Translations under genes and position numbers: made by a program
Part shown: in pieces, positions 1-12,099 of the stretch
How positions within the stretch are numbered: the stretch's first letter is position 1
Layout: every line of letters begins with the position of its first letter
Notes under the pieces: model-generated
The model's input: only the letters and a program-made list of their open reading frames with translations
What the model was told of the DNA's origin: nothing
Databases searched by the model: none
NCBI GenBank assembly: GCA_024336345.1
Contig: JANFOG010000013.1
Coordinates: 310,001 to 374,000, forward strand
Direction: 5' to 3'
DNA length: 64,000 bases
Source of the DNA: Mariannaea sp. PMI_226
Taxonomy: Eukaryota > Ascomycota > Sordariomycetes > Hypocreales > Nectriaceae

Positions 1-1064
1 CAACGCCTAGAGGGAAGCCTGGCCCGATGACGATGCTAGAATGTACTGGAGGTTCACCCATGGCTAGGTGAAGAGGAACCTACCGGGGACGCTGGCTAGG
101 ACGAGAAGGTCAAGTGATGGGCACTGGAATGGCATTGCATGGGAGGCCCGAGACCACCGAATCCAGCACTGGGCGCCTGAGAGGGAAGAATAACCACGAA
201 AGCACGAGGCTAGATGGTGGGTAGCGTCGCGAGTACCTTGGAGCCTACGGGTCGAGCACGAGAATACTAGGTACTGAAAACAGCGAGCCCTACCACATCC
301 CGGAGGAGCGAAAGACCCAGACACACCTGCGACACCGTCCGCGGTCGACAAGTCGCCACTGTACTGCTCGCGGCGGCGGACAATCCCCAGCGGGACAACA
401 GCATGCCACCAAAGATTACACAGTGGCGCGGACTATTCCGGAAGCGGGCTAGATGCATGCAAACCAACCCAATCACAAAGCGGTGGCGAGGCCGATGGGT
501 CGGCCGATTGCAGAGTCTGATTGGCCAGATACGGGGCCCGCCCTCATCTCTCTGCTGGCACCTTGACGTATCCTTGCACACCCTTCGCAACCCTTGCTAG
601 CCAAGTGGATCCTTTTGTGGAGAGGTGGGTGGATCACTAGGTCTCCCAGGTCTCCAAGGTCCCCAACCAACAAAACCCGCTGCCCGCCGTCGCCGGTTTT
701 CTTTTCTTCCCACTTATCATCCGTCTGTCACCTCGCCCCTCGTACCTGCCTCGCTTCGCTTCGCTTTACTCCCACAATCCCAACCCACCTCCGTCCAACG
801 CACACACACTCACACTCGCACACACGCACACAACTTCCGCGAACCATTTTCACCCGGTTCTCTTTCCACGAAACCAAACCAAAACTCTCTCAATTCAAAA
901 GTGAACGCTGGCGACTTGTTTTTGTTGCTACTCAATCATCGGAAGCGCATCATCATCTTGCTCTCCAGTTCGACTCTAGACGTTAATCCCGCATTTGCCT
1001 GGATTTCCCACATTGGCGCTCTTGTTGACTACCGTTACCACGCAACACCCTCCCCCAACTCACA
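1..1064. other. Left flank and CT-rich leader of the first gene
   Basis: I find no supportable gene in the first 600 bases; open frames there are short and lack recognisable protein features. From about 690 to 1064 the + strand is C/T-rich with CACA runs near 800-830, the usual look of a fungal core promoter and 5' leader, and it runs into the start codon at 1065. Confidence 0.5.
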
Positions 1065-1691
1065 ATGTCTGCATTCTACAACTTCAACGCTCACCCAGCG
1101 CACCCCGCTCCTGTGTCGCACAACCACCATGGTGGCCGAAATCGTCGTGCGCCTCGTCTCTCTGTCTCTCAGAATGCCCATCGCCAGTTCCGTGGTGTCC
1201 GTAGCATGAAGGAGCTCAACGAGGCGCAGGCTCTCACCACCTTCCGAACGAAATTTGAGACTAGCCGCTCGTTCGATCTCGAGGACGACTTGGAGTTCTG
1301 CCCCAACTTGTTGACTGAGAGCGACGTGAGTTCTACCGCGAGCTCCCCAACCCCCTCGTGGTCCGCGCCTCTAACACAAACCCTCCCACAGTATGTGTCA
1401 ATCTCTAGCTCCTCAGAGCGCTCGTCACTAGCTAGCAACTCGCCCGACTCTTCTCCCACTCAGCAACCTCAGACCATCACTCCCCACTTCTCTCTCAACT
1501 CCACCTCTCCCGCCTTCATTCCTCCCTCTCACTACCATGCTCAACATGCCGGCCTTAAGCTTCATCAGCCTTCTGCCACTCGAGGACGTAATGCCATTCC
1601 CATCATCAACCCAGCCACCGGCATCACCATGTCCAGCCCACCCCAGTCGGTATCACCCGGCAGGATGCAACAGTCCATGCGCCGATGGTAG
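1065..1691 (+). CDS. Conserved fungal Ser/Pro-rich protein, function unknown
   Basis: Two exons, 1065-1325 and 1392-1691, encode about 186 residues. The 66-nt intron (1326-1391) has donor GTGAGT, a CTAAC branch site near 1371 and acceptor CACAG, and lies between codons (phase 0). Its length is a multiple of three with no in-frame stop, so unspliced mRNA would still read through and add 22 residues. The start has a good context (CACAATG). The N-terminal half is ordered-looking, with an Arg-rich patch (about residues 24-31) and an acidic stretch around DLEDDLEFCPNLL (about 71-83). The C-terminal half is low-complexity Ser/Pro/Gln ending in Arg-Arg-Trp. I recognise no catalytic motif, signal peptide or membrane segment. 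The general look resembles short conserved fungal proteins of unknown role; I infer only that it is real. Confidence 0.75.
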   Translation: MSAFYNFNAHPAHPAPVSHNHHGGRNRRAPRLSVSQNAHRQFRGVRSMKELNEAQALTTFRTKFETSRSFDLEDDLEFCPNLLTESDVSSTASSPTPSWSAPLTQTLPQYVSISSSSERSSLASNSPDSSPTQQPQTITPHFSLNSTSPAFIPPSHYHAQHAGLKLHQPSATRGRNAIPIINPATGITMSSPPQSVSPGRMQQSMRRW

Positions 1692-3853
1692 ATGGCGACG
1701 GGTCACCTCCTGCATCCCTAGTGGGTGCTGGGGCGATTCGGGCGTCCTCACCTCTGGCGATGCGTCTTGACTGTAGAATTACTGTCCATTCGTTATTGGC
1801 AGCTGTTCATCTTGGCGGGCACACCAATTGGCCAAGGCTTGAAGTGGCATCAATCTTCTCTTGCGGGCTGGGTACCTCGAGGCTTTTTGTGAGGTTCCGA
1901 CGTGCTCGATGCAATCGGCCTCTTAATGTTGGCGACTTGTCGCCAACGGTAACAACTAACCTACAACTTTTTTCTCCCTACACCTGTATAAAACATCCTT
2001 AATCGACATACTACCCCCCCTTGTTTCATCAACAAGTTTTTCAATGAGGATACAACAACCGGCGCGGCCTGAGAAAGATCGATACCATTTTCATCTGTTA
2101 TGGCTCATTGTTTTTTTCTGGGACTATTAAAATACCTAGGGTTTTAGTGTCCGCCTCTAAAGATGAGGCTATCGGACACGAAAAAAAAAAACGGCGTTTT
2201 TTTCGACGGGTTTTGCATATCAAGACGACATTGCAGGCGTTTGTGTGGACGCGGACAGGTTTTCTGATTTCAGCATCATTATTTTTGTTACACGAGGACG
2301 CAGCGGTTGTCCTCCCCATATTTTACCAAAATGTCTTCTCTCTCATCACGGTCATGGGCTCATGAAGTCATAAGAAGAAGAAACACATAGAAGGAGTGCT
2401 TTTCACGAGCGGGGATTCAGGTGTTATTGTCTGGTCGCATTTTGGGAAATGTTTGGGCGGTGGTCGGATCGAGACGAATCGGTATCATGTGTTTTGCAGC
2501 ACCTCCAAGTTGGGACGGTTATATCTGGGAAATCTTTTGGGGAGTTGGTCGAATTCTTGGTTTGGTCCTGCTGTTGCAAATGAACGGGAAAAGGGTTGTT
2601 TTCGGTCCAATTCTTCCTTCTTTGTATCATTTCGGGGCGGCCTATATATTTGTCCTCGGTTTTTTATTTTTGGAGTGTTTCTTTTGAACACTCTTTCTGT
2701 TTTTTATTTCTTCTCTTTTTTGTCGGTTTTTCTTGTTCTCTTGTTGGTCAGAGATGGCCTCTCTGAACGGTCTCAGCCTCGCAAGCATCTGGAGCAAATT
2801 TCGGGGTGGTGGGAAATGACATGATCTAAGTTGCGGGACGGTTTTTTTTTATTGGGAAACAATATAGGCCTTCGTGCCATGGTTCTGCGATGGGGTTTTC
2901 ACCGGTTGGATGTGGTTATTCACCGGGAATATGGCGCTGTATTGGTTACACCGTCGCGGCTCAAGAGAAGTTGCGAGATGAGAATACACGATGTTCAAAT
3001 ACTTGTTTCGAGACATGCACTTGATCTGTGATGTCTATGAATGCTTTGGTTCGTGACATTTGTTGCCGCGGTTGACTGACCGAGCCAAAAGAGAGCTTCT
3101 CCCGACACACTAGTTTGTTCGATTGATACACGTCCTATGGTCTCTCGTACGACAGTATGATAGTAGCTTTAAGGCGATAAGTAGTGGCACCTCTGCATTC
3201 CCGGGTACAGTGCCAGATACCTCTTTTACTGAGGGGCAGTAGGTAACCAGGGCATCATCCGTAAGTGTGTTACAGTGCTGGATCCCTGGAGGAATACACA
3301 ACCCACATACTGTAGACTGGGTGATAAAACCATAAAGCCAATTATTCACTCTGAATCTAGTCCATTGGCCAATGTTCAACCGAGGCTTACAAACCCAATA
3401 CGTATCGTTCCCAAGCTTTTCGTCCTCTCCTCCATTGAGGAGTGGGACAAAAAAAGTGTGTCGACACGAAAGATTGCGAAGAGTGATGATGATGATGATG
3501 TTGATGACGTCACGCTAATGCCAGTGATGAAGCAATGACTTGACGCAATTCCTTGGGAAGATCAACGGGGGGCCCAGAAGAGGGGAAATGGAAGAAATAG
3601 GCTTGATGGGATGAGTTTAAAAAAGTGCTTGTAACAGCTTCGGTTCGTATTTAGTTCTTTTTTTTTCAATTGATTTCGACAAGCTTTGTTGAACTTCACT
3701 TCACCCTTCTATACCTAAGCATATTATCTTGACAGCTCCTTTTGTCGAGCTCCTCTCAGCAACAAGTCTCGAGTTCTACTCATTGCAGCCAAGCGTAAAA
3801 TAAACGCCAAAGAAAGAAAAAGGAAAAGGCAACGGCCGGCTTGATTTATTACA
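1692..3853. other. Intergenic, 3' UTR plus promoter region
   Basis: No supportable gene. The stretch holds the 3' region of the upstream gene, T-rich sequence around 2600-2730, a small GAT/GATGAT microsatellite at about 3484-3510, and the probable promoter of the gene at 3854 (T-run at 3658-3666, CT-rich sequence near 3700-3740). Confidence 0.5.
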
Positions 3854-4477
3854 ATGTCATTCCCACCATCAATGATCATGCGCTCGGTTCGCGCGGGCAG
3901 CATCGCCATCAGTCGTCGAACTTTTGTCTCCGCGTCGCCGCGTTTGAATCTCAAGGAATCGTCAAGTCGTACGTGGTTTTTTTTTTCTCCATCCCTCTCT
4001 CCCCCATCCCCTCCCCTCCCCTCTGGAACTTCAAAGGAGAACAAATCGGGACTCTACCTTATGTCCTCCCCTTCCGGGCACTGCTGTCGTGCATTTGGGC
4101 ACGCTACAAGTATCATCCCAGAGGACCGACCTAAACCCCCACATGCACAAAGGGACTCAAATCGTTTTACTTTATGGATTTTTTTATTTATAGCATCGAA
4201 TCAAGAAGACCATTTCACTAACACGTACTCTTTTCAAAACCTTGCAGAATCTGACGTCGACTACAACCACCACAAGCAGGACTCCCTCTCCAAGCAGAAG
4301 CGCGGTGCAGGCCACTGGAAGCCCGAGCTCGCATCTGACAGCGAGGAGATTGTCCACGCGGACCGTGCTGCTCGCGATGGCGTACCTGAAGATATCAGTG
4401 CTCTTCGGGAACGGACCAAGCGAGCGGCGGAGGAGGCGTCCAAGGGAGGCACGAGCATGCGTGACAGCATGGCGTAA
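3854..4477 (+). CDS. Small probable mitochondrial protein
   Basis: Two exons, 3854-3968 and 4248-4477, encode about 114 residues. The 279-nt intron (3969-4247) begins GTACGT, has a CTAAC branch site at about 4218 and ends TTGCAG (phase 1). It is unusually long for this window, a multiple of three and stop-free, so the whole interval is also one open frame. The N-terminus is rich in Arg, Ser and hydrophobic residues with no acidic residue until about position 34 (SVRAGSIAISRRTFVSASPR), typical of a mitochondrial presequence. The mature part is charged and predicted helical and contains KRGAGHWKPELASDSEEIV (about 56-74), a motif I remember from short fungal mitochondrial proteins without assigned function. 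It lies 1.2 kb upstream of the mitochondrial carrier gene on the same strand. The targeting is inferred; the function is unknown. Confidence 0.75.
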   Translation: MSFPPSMIMRSVRAGSIAISRRTFVSASPRLNLKESSSRTWFFFSPSLSPPSPPLPSGTSKENKSGLYLMSSPSGHCCRAFGHATSIIPEDRPKPPHAQRDSNRFTLWIFLFIASNQEDHFTNTYSFQNLAESDVDYNHHKQDSLSKQKRGAGHWKPELASDSEEIVHADRAARDGVPEDISALRERTKRAAEEASKGGTSMRDSMA

Positions 4478-5648
4478 GACTCTTTTTCCTTTTTGAAACA
4501 AAAAAATATTAAATAAATGCGTGGCAATGAAGGGAGTGGGGGAGAGAATGAGGGGTGGGAGGCTGGGGAGGCTGGGGATGTCAGGAAAAGGAAAAAAGGG
4601 TTGACGTGATTCTGTCTTGCAGCGAGATTGGTGTCAGATTGGACTCAAGTAGGCAAGGGATGAAGCGGGGGTTATCCGCTTAGGCAGCTAGGGATAGGAA
4701 TGGGGGCCATGGACGGAAATAGTTTGATCGATACATTACATATGCACTCTATTGAATCTAATTATGGCTCCCGGATCATATGAAGGGTCCTGCATTCGTG
4801 GTTAATGGAATACTGGCGTGATATGCCTTCGACTAGCTAGGGAGGGCAGCATCGCGGTGTTATATCAACAGCGATTCTCCAGATCAAATACTCAACGATA
4901 TCGTACACAATAATCAGGCACGAAGTATTCACATAGCTATATGTATATGTCCTAAACCCTTGGACATTTGGCACTAAGACGTAGGGGTTAATTACACGTT
5001 TGAGTAATTATGCTCATTTGATTACTTGATGATTTTCGACTTGGTTTTTGACCAAGTTATCACCCCTACATATCCATTGCTGTGTTAGGCACGCTTAACA
5101 TTCATGAACTCCAAAAGCCTACCAACGCTGGAAAACTCATCCATACAATACTCACAGAATAAGAATGAAGCCTTCAATCATCCAAGGAGTCCGAAGAGGC
5201 ATCATCGTTATAAGTGAGCAGAGCTGGTAAGACAGCTATAGGGTAGCTGGCCACAGCTATCTTGGACCAGATCGCGGGGCACGCGACACGATCCCGCGCA
5301 GGCTTATCGATAAGCCAACAAGAATAGCTCCCCCCCAGACTCCAAAGCGATTTTGTTCATCGGCCTCGGTCTCCGATATCGACGATTCCTCCTCCATAAA
5401 GCTCTCCCCTCCCCCTTCTTGCCCTTATTGGGCGTCAATCCTTACTCTCAAGTCCTTCCTCTTCTTAATTTTTATTGTTTATTTCCTGGCCTCTTCGAAT
5501 TATCAATTGAGTACAAATTCAGGGACGTCTTGAGTTGTTTGGCAATTGAAGCTTGAAATCCCTCGCTTCCTGCTACTCCCTCCTCCCCTCCTCCTCCTAA
5601 ACTGCACCGGCACATACCAACATCACACACCTCCCCTTTGCGAAAACA
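4478..5648. other. Intergenic region upstream of the PET8-like gene
   Basis: No gene seen. GA-rich sequence follows the stop at 4477. The last 170 bases before 5649 are strongly C/T-rich (for example 5570-5600), as expected for the leader of a highly expressed fungal gene. Confidence 0.5.
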
Positions 5649-6515
5649 ATGTCCTCCGCAAGTCCTCCCTTTCAATCGGCCCTCCTAGCCGGCGCGCTCG
5701 CCGGAACCACCGTCGATCTCTCCCTCTTCCCCCTCGACACCCTCAAGACCCGCCTCCAGTCCTCGGCCGGCTTCTTCCCCTCCGGCGGCTTTTCGGGCAT
5801 CTACCGGGGCATCGGCTCTGCGGTGGTCGGCTCAGCACCCGGCGCCGCCTTCTTCTTCTGCACATACGAGTCCGTCAAGGCCCTCCTCGCTTCCCGGATA
5901 CGACAACGACAGGGGGAGAATGCTGGCCCTCCTCCCGCCTGGCAGGGCCCCGTGTCGCACATGATTGCGGCCAGCGCAGGCGAGGTGGCGGCCTGCGCTA
6001 TCCGTGTCCCCACCGAGGTCGTCAAGCAGCGCGCGCAAGCCGGTCACCATGGCGGTTCGTCGGCTGCGGCATTGAGGGCTATCCTCAGCAAGTACGGCAC
6101 CCACGGGCTAGTGAGCGTGTGGCGCGAACTGTACCGCGGATGGGGCATCACCGTCTTCCGGGAGGTGCCTTTCACCGTGATCCAGTTCCCTCTGTGGGAA
6201 GCCATGAAGGCTTGGGGTCGAAAGCGTCGGGGCGGTGAGGAGGTGTCGGCCGGTGAGAGCGGGCTGTACGGCAGCATGGCCGGCGGCGTAGCGGCTGCCT
6301 TGACGACGCCGCTCGACGTGCTTAAGACTCGCGTCATGCTGTCGAAGGAGCGGGTGTCCGTGGCCGAGGTCTTCGGCCGCCTTGTGCGGGAGCAGGGCAT
6401 CCGACCTTTCTTTGCGGGCATAGTGCCTCGAGTGACGTGGATTTCCATTGGTGGTGCTATTTTCCTGGGAAGTTACCAATGGGCTATCAACACTATGCAC
6501 GGTCGAGTGTGGTGA
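5649..6515 (+). CDS. PET8: Mitochondrial S-adenosylmethionine carrier (PET8/SAM5-like)
   Basis: Intronless, 288 residues, the usual length for this carrier. It has the threefold mitochondrial carrier architecture: three PxDxxK/R-type signatures at about residues 28-33 (PLDTLK), 121-126 (PTEVVK) and 221-226 (PLDVLK), each closing the first helix of a repeat. The second signature with Thr-Glu and the short carrier length match SAM carriers of the yeast Pet8/human SLC25A26 group. By family knowledge the protein sits in the inner mitochondrial membrane and exchanges cytosolic S-adenosylmethionine for matrix S-adenosylhomocysteine, feeding methylation, lipoate and biotin chemistry in the matrix. 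The start follows AAACA at the end of a CT-rich leader. The gene has strong C/G third-position bias, suggesting high expression. Its 3' end converges on the WDR48-like gene with about 370 bp between stops. The substrate is assigned by similarity only. Confidence 0.93.
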   Translation: MSSASPPFQSALLAGALAGTTVDLSLFPLDTLKTRLQSSAGFFPSGGFSGIYRGIGSAVVGSAPGAAFFFCTYESVKALLASRIRQRQGENAGPPPAWQGPVSHMIAASAGEVAACAIRVPTEVVKQRAQAGHHGGSSAAALRAILSKYGTHGLVSVWRELYRGWGITVFREVPFTVIQFPLWEAMKAWGRKRRGGEEVSAGESGLYGSMAGGVAAALTTPLDVLKTRVMLSKERVSVAEVFGRLVREQGIRPFFAGIVPRVTWISIGGAIFLGSYQWAINTMHGRVW

Positions 6516-6886
6516 TTCCACAAAAGACATTACAAAAAATAAGAAGCAACAAAAGGAACAACATAAAAGCGGCATGTGTACAATATGAGCGACGTGTGAA
6601 CAAACATAAAAAAAGAGGATATGAGCGGCTACTTTTGGCCGCACCATTATGTACAATTAACTTTCGCGAGAACTATATACGTTTGTATATACATACAAAA
6701 CCAAACGGGGGGTACGCTTTGATGGGGTAACGGACGGCATCAGACATAGATTTCCTCCATGTACGAGAAAAAGAGAGACATGATAGTGGTGGTAGTAGTA
6801 GTAGCAGTAATGAGGAAAAATCGGTTTCCGAGAACCGGCATGATACTACCTTGTTTGGAACATAAGTGCGTAGCTGGCCAATCTGA
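6516..6886. other. Convergent 3' intergenic region
   Basis: A-rich 371-bp spacer between the convergent PET8-like (+) and WDR48-like (-) genes. It should carry both polyadenylation regions; there is a short GTA/GTAGTA microsatellite at about 6788-6806. No gene seen. Confidence 0.6.
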
Positions 6887-9800
6887 TTAAGATGCTTGGG
6901 TGTTGGCAGCTGCCTCTTCGTGAGCAGGGGCTGGCTCTTGAGGCTCCTCTTCCTCTACGGGCTTCGAGGCCTCAGGGGGTGGGAATGGGCGAAGTTCCCG
7001 GCGCCCATTGGTCTTATAGTGAAGAACAATGTCGCTGCCACCTTTCCAAAGATGCGTTCGGAGAGCAGCCAGGCTGGTCATGGGAGAGAGCAACTAGATA
7101 ATGGGTTAGTTGAGAATAAAAGCCAACAGGCACCGAGAAGTCCAAACTATACCTGTTCATTGCAATACAACTCCAAATATTCCTCTGGCTTGAGCGCGTC
7201 CGGGTCAGGTTCGTCAAGTGGAGGCTCGATTCTTTCGGCAACATAGGCTATGATCTTCTTGACGCGCAGCATGCGGTTTGCGTTGAGCCTGTTGTTGCCG
7301 TCTGTGACAGTGATCGCGGGGAGATCGCCCATGGGAAAGAGCACGAACGAGATCTTCACGGGTTCCTTGAAGGGCATGATATTTTGCAGTAGGACATCGC
7401 CCAGCCACATGGGCGCCTTTTGTTCAATGAAGTCGGCGTCCCTTCCAACATTCTCAACGGTTCCTTGGTAGATATTGGCACTTCCGCCCGAAGTCTCTTC
7501 CTGGATGACCACTTTGGTTCCGGCAGGGAGCTTCAACACCGGCGTGTCGTTGGGCAAGCTGGGTGCCAAGCCTGTTTCGACCAATTTATAGGGGCTCTCG
7601 GTTAAATGCTTATCGTAATCTTGTCGAATCTTCTGAATAGTACCCAAGAAGCTATCATCGACTTCTTTGTCATGGACTGATGAAGATTCAGATTCCTCGG
7701 CCTTCTCCTCTACAATAACGGGTTTCTCCTGAGTTGCCTGTGACGCCGAACGTCCCAGCTTCTTAGAGCCAAATGACATTCTGAACTTCTTGCCAAACGG
7801 AGTACTTGGGGACTTTCCATTGTCCTTGTCTTTGTCCTTCTCAGCATCCTTAGCGTCGGTTGATGCTTTGCTATCGGCGGTTTCCGTCACAGGAGTTTGT
7901 GGCACCGCAGCTGATTTGATAGCCACCTCAACGGGATTAATGACGCTGTTGAAGTAATCGTCCTTATCAACAGACTGACGACTGACATAAGATGCTCGCT
8001 TCTCAAGAGGACTCATGGGTGCTGATAACTGATCCTCTGGGACCCCGGGGAGGTTTGATTGGATCGGCATAGGCGTCGCGAGTCCAATGGACATGCCAGC
8101 AGGCGTGGGAGGGTACTGCCCAGTACCTCTCGGTGTCATAACTTGATCGCCATTTTCCCACGTAGTTTTCGGAAGCGAAATAGTCAACGGAGCGTTCCCT
8201 TCCGTGCTTGCCAAAGCTGCCTGTTTTGCCTCGACACCCTCGTTCAGTTTTTGTCGATAAGACTCATCTCGTTTGAGCTCTTCATCAATCAGACCGGCAA
8301 AAAGGTACCGCAGAATCCATTTACCGAGAGTAACTAAAACAGGTCGATGGTAAGTAAGGCTCATTATGTTGCTTCAAGGTAGTTAAATGACATACTTCGC
8401 TGATCTTCCCTGAACTCAACAGGCTCTTCTAGCTCAAGCTCATCGGCGTATACCTCGGCATCAAAGCAATTATATGGCTCCAACACAACAGTAAGGTTTC
8501 CAGAACTGATATCAATCGAACACCATGGTGCAACCGCTTCCATGGTGTTCACTTGACTCTCTACATCCTCGAGATGCTGCTTACCAAAACTTTGAATCGG
8601 TTTGCACTTTGAATGGTCAGTCTAAGGACACTTAGTGATAACGACAAGTGGTTCAGTTACCTTGATAAGATCCCATAATAGCACATCGCCTGCCGTGTCC
8701 AGAGTCAATACTCGTCGCCTATCGTTAAGCAGCATGTGTTTAAGAAGACCGAACTGGCCCTCAATAGTCTCTTGGGGCTGGTCGTGGATAGGCTTGACTT
8801 CAGGCTCGGGCTGTTCCACTATAGACCCTTTTCTTGCCAGTGTTTCACTGGTTGATTTCGCGTCAGGATCCGGGGCGTTACGAGACGGAAATACAGCTGC
8901 GGCGGAGATACGCAGGATGGATTCGGCAGGGATCTCCTTCTTCGCCGTTCCGTTGACAGCCGGAGGAGAGGTTTCCCGAGGCCTATTAGATGAATTGGAT
9001 GTGGACCTCTGATGTCGGAATGATTCTGGAAGCTGGATATTAATGTCGGTGTCGACATCTGCCCATCGGTTGATAGATGATCGATTTGTTGCAGTCCAAA
9101 TATGGCCACCAGCAGCAACAATCTTGCCCACACCAATGTGCTCCTGAGCGACGGCCAGGCTGAGACCATCATCCATGTCCTCTAAACTACCTCTCACATC
9201 TGTTTTGGCGACTAAACCAGCGCGATCTGCGCTGTAAAAGATTCCTAGGCGGGGATCGTCTGAGAAGAGGGACCAAATACTCTCATCGTGCATTGTGAAT
9301 GTGTACATGCAACGGCCACCCTTCACACTCCACATCTTGATTGTCTTATCAGCACTGGCACTGAGAATGGTATCGCCAGCATCGTCGATGAGAATGGATC
9401 GAATGTTATCAACATGGCCGACGAGTTTGGAGACCTTCGAACCCGTTCGAGGATCATATAGGCGCACCGTCTTTTCCGGCCCACCGCTGGCCATAATGTT
9501 GCGCCCGACACGCAATGCGTAAACAGAACCCTTTTCGGCAATGTCGTCACCCTTGACGTCGATTTCTAGCGTCTTGCCTCCACCGTTGATATCCCAAAGG
9601 TAGATTTTGCGATCAAGGCCACCTGAAGCCACCCAGTTTGCTCCCATATCTGGGGGAGGAGTTGCAACGCATTTAACGTAGTCGGCATGTTCGCCGATAT
9701 TTACCGCGCGGGTATTGTCCTCTTCGGAACGAGGTCGCCAAATCTTGACGGTCAGATCCGAGGAGGCAGAAACGAGAGCAGTGTTGTGATGGGCGAGAGC

Positions 9801-10312
9801 AATGTCATTGATCCAGTGCATGTGGGCATGAGCCTGGGCGCGGAACTTGGTCGTGGGCTTCGGTTTCTCTTTCGTCTTTTTCTCGCTCGTTTCGTCGGTA
9901 GGAGGGGAAGTATCAACAACATCGCTGCGACGCTGGAGGTCGAGATTCAAGTCCCAGGCACACACGATACCGTCTCGGCCACCGGAGTAGCTGCAGAAGA
10001 AATAGTTTGGTCAGTCTGGAGCCTTGGGGGGAGAGGGGGGTTGCGAGGACCAAGGCTACCGAACTCACAGGATCGCATTGTCATTGTCGACAGCGAGACC
10101 ATTCACACCGAGGCGATGGCCGCCGACAGAGGACTTCGCATTTTCCAGAACTAGAGGGCTTATTAGCACGTTGAAAGCAATTGATAAGACTTGATTGGAT
10201 TGCGGGTCTGCGCCCATGTATGCGCTATCATGGGGAGGGGGTAGAGGTTAGGGATGGGAGGGCAAGAGGTCTGATTACCATAGCTGATTCTCTGGCGCGC
10301 CTTCTTGGCCAT
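6887..10312 (-). CDS. WDR48/UAF1-type WD40 protein (deubiquitinase cofactor)
   Basis: Six exons on the minus strand (10312-10279, 10150-10069, 9990-8661, 8606-8396, 8333-7153, 7093-6887) encode about 1014 residues. Introns are 128, 78, 54, 62 and 59 nt with GTAATC, GTGAGT, GTAACT, GTATGT and GTATAG donors; all junctions keep frame. The start is [12 protein letters not shown]. The first third is a WD40 propeller (repeat ends TVKIWRP, KIYLWDI, TVRLYDP, TIKMWSV, DVLLWDL). A DUF3337-type region follows from about residue 480, with the conserved join [12 protein letters not shown] across intron 3 and a C-terminal ubiquitin-like segment ([12 protein letters not shown]), then a Pro/Glu-rich tail. 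A Ser/Lys/Glu-rich linker occupies roughly 650-780. Known relatives (human UAF1, fission yeast Bun107, yeast Duf1) bind and activate ubiquitin-specific proteases. Partner identity here is inferred. It is not the CreC/WDR20-type protein, which lacks this C-terminal domain. Confidence 0.9.
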
Positions 10313-12099
10313 AGCTGAGGGGGTTAGAGAAGGAGACTGGGCATGTGCGAGAGGAATCGAAGCCTGGAGTGGAGGAGGGAGAGGGGATTCCAAACAGGGT
10401 CGTGGGAGAAGCTCGAGGGGGGGAGGTATATGAGGGAGGGGGACGGGTAGAGAACGATGCCAGAGAGAGAAGGAGGAAGTCAGGGTTGGTGATGATGCCT
10501 GCTGAATTGCGGCAAGGCGGGATATGGAAGCGGAAGCGGAGGGGAGAGTGTGGATGCCGCCTGCCAGAGCGTAAGTGACAATGGCAGAAGTATTAGTGCT
10601 GGGAAGCTGCGTAGTTAGGTCCAGTATGCGTGCTCCAAAGCCTGGAATCCTCCCCAGCGCTAGGTGGGCTGGTGAACTAACCAGCTCCACTAGGTTAACC
10701 CCAGAAGTGAGCGAGGGGGGAGGGGAGGGAGGACTGGGACGGGCAGCTGTTGGGACTGCAGGGCCGAACTTGGTTGTAAATCCTGGGAAGGACGATTACC
10801 TTGGACATGTAAGAAGTTTTCTCTTCGACCAATTCTTCATCCAACAAGCGCTTCTACCTGCCCTGTAGTAAAAGAACAATAAGTGAGGAGAACACAGAGG
10901 ACACGGTGGTGGTGCTTGGACGGTACGAAGAAGGAAATCGAAGCTACAGAACTACTTGTACCGTGGTATGGACGAGGAAACAGGCCTAGGTCGTCTGGGA
11001 GGCACAAAATAAGTTAACCCTGGACTGGCCAGGCTGGGGATAAAGCGGGGGTTTCGGTGACAGCAGGGCCAATATCCAAGCACCTTCCCATCCCCGCCAG
11101 CTCCTGTCGTCTGACTAGTGGACGTTGGCGGTTGACGGTATGAAGCCCCATTCGGTAAACAAGACCGCCCGCCTCTGCTCTTTATTACTTTCTTGAAGAT
11201 GAAGAGCGGGCGGGGGACTCGGCGGGGGGATGGTTTTGCGACGTCCGCCCCGGCTAACTGGACAGTCTACAGCCTACATACTTTGTGTGTCTACGGTAGG
11301 GTAAATAGGTAAGCAAGCAGAATACCTACCTACTGCACCAAGGGTACCTAAATTTATCTCGCATACAACAGAGTACGTAGACTGCTTTACTAATAATTTC
11401 TCCTTTCCTCACTTCAGTTCCCGTCCCACGCCAAAAGTCAATTACCCCAGTTCCAGAAGAGTGACGAGTGGACCTGTCGCTGTCAATTAAAGTAATGACT
11501 GCACGTACCTACCGACCTGCAGGACCTTACCTGACTTATCAACAACCCAACAATATCTACGAAGTACCATGTACCGTGGCAGGTAATCAAACAGAAGAAA
11601 CACTGATAAATCGAGGCACATTCATTCTTTGTATGTGTATTGGGTTCTGAGACACCATCCACATCCATGCTTCAGAGCTTCAACAATGCTGCGGGTAGTC
11701 GGCTTCCGGAGCTCCTGGTTTGGACACGCAAAACTTTACTCCAACGTCTTCGCTTCACCAGAGTCAGGTTGAGGTCTCATGAGCTGATAGTACATCATGC
11801 TTAGGATCAGAAACATTATGCTCAAGAACGGAATACATTTACACCCAAAAGTCCTTTCCCCGTATTTTAAAAAACACCCCCAAAAAAAGAAAAAGGAAAA
11901 AGAAAAAGAAAATAAAATAAAATAAAACCCAAAAGTCCTGTCGTGAGATCAAGTAATATTCATACATCGTATTTCCTCTGCCCACCGTATCATGCCATTC
12001 CCTCCCCCCTCTTTGCTGTGATCCCTCCGTCTCATCCGAGGCTCACTCCCCATCCATCCCGAACAAAATCATCAAGCACATCCCTTTCCACGTGCGCTA
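10313..12099. other. Intergenic region upstream of the WDR48-like gene
   Basis: About 1.8 kb without a supportable gene. It contains GA-rich promoter-like sequence next to the WDR48-like start, clusters of TAGGTA/TACCTA motifs at 11297-11350, and an A-rich tract at 11876-11930. The open frames on + facing the promoter lack recognisable features. Confidence 0.5.
11876..11930. repeat. A-rich low-complexity tract
   Basis: Imperfect AAAAAG/AAAAT units, nearly all purine on the + strand with short AAAAT repeats at the right end. Confidence 0.8.
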
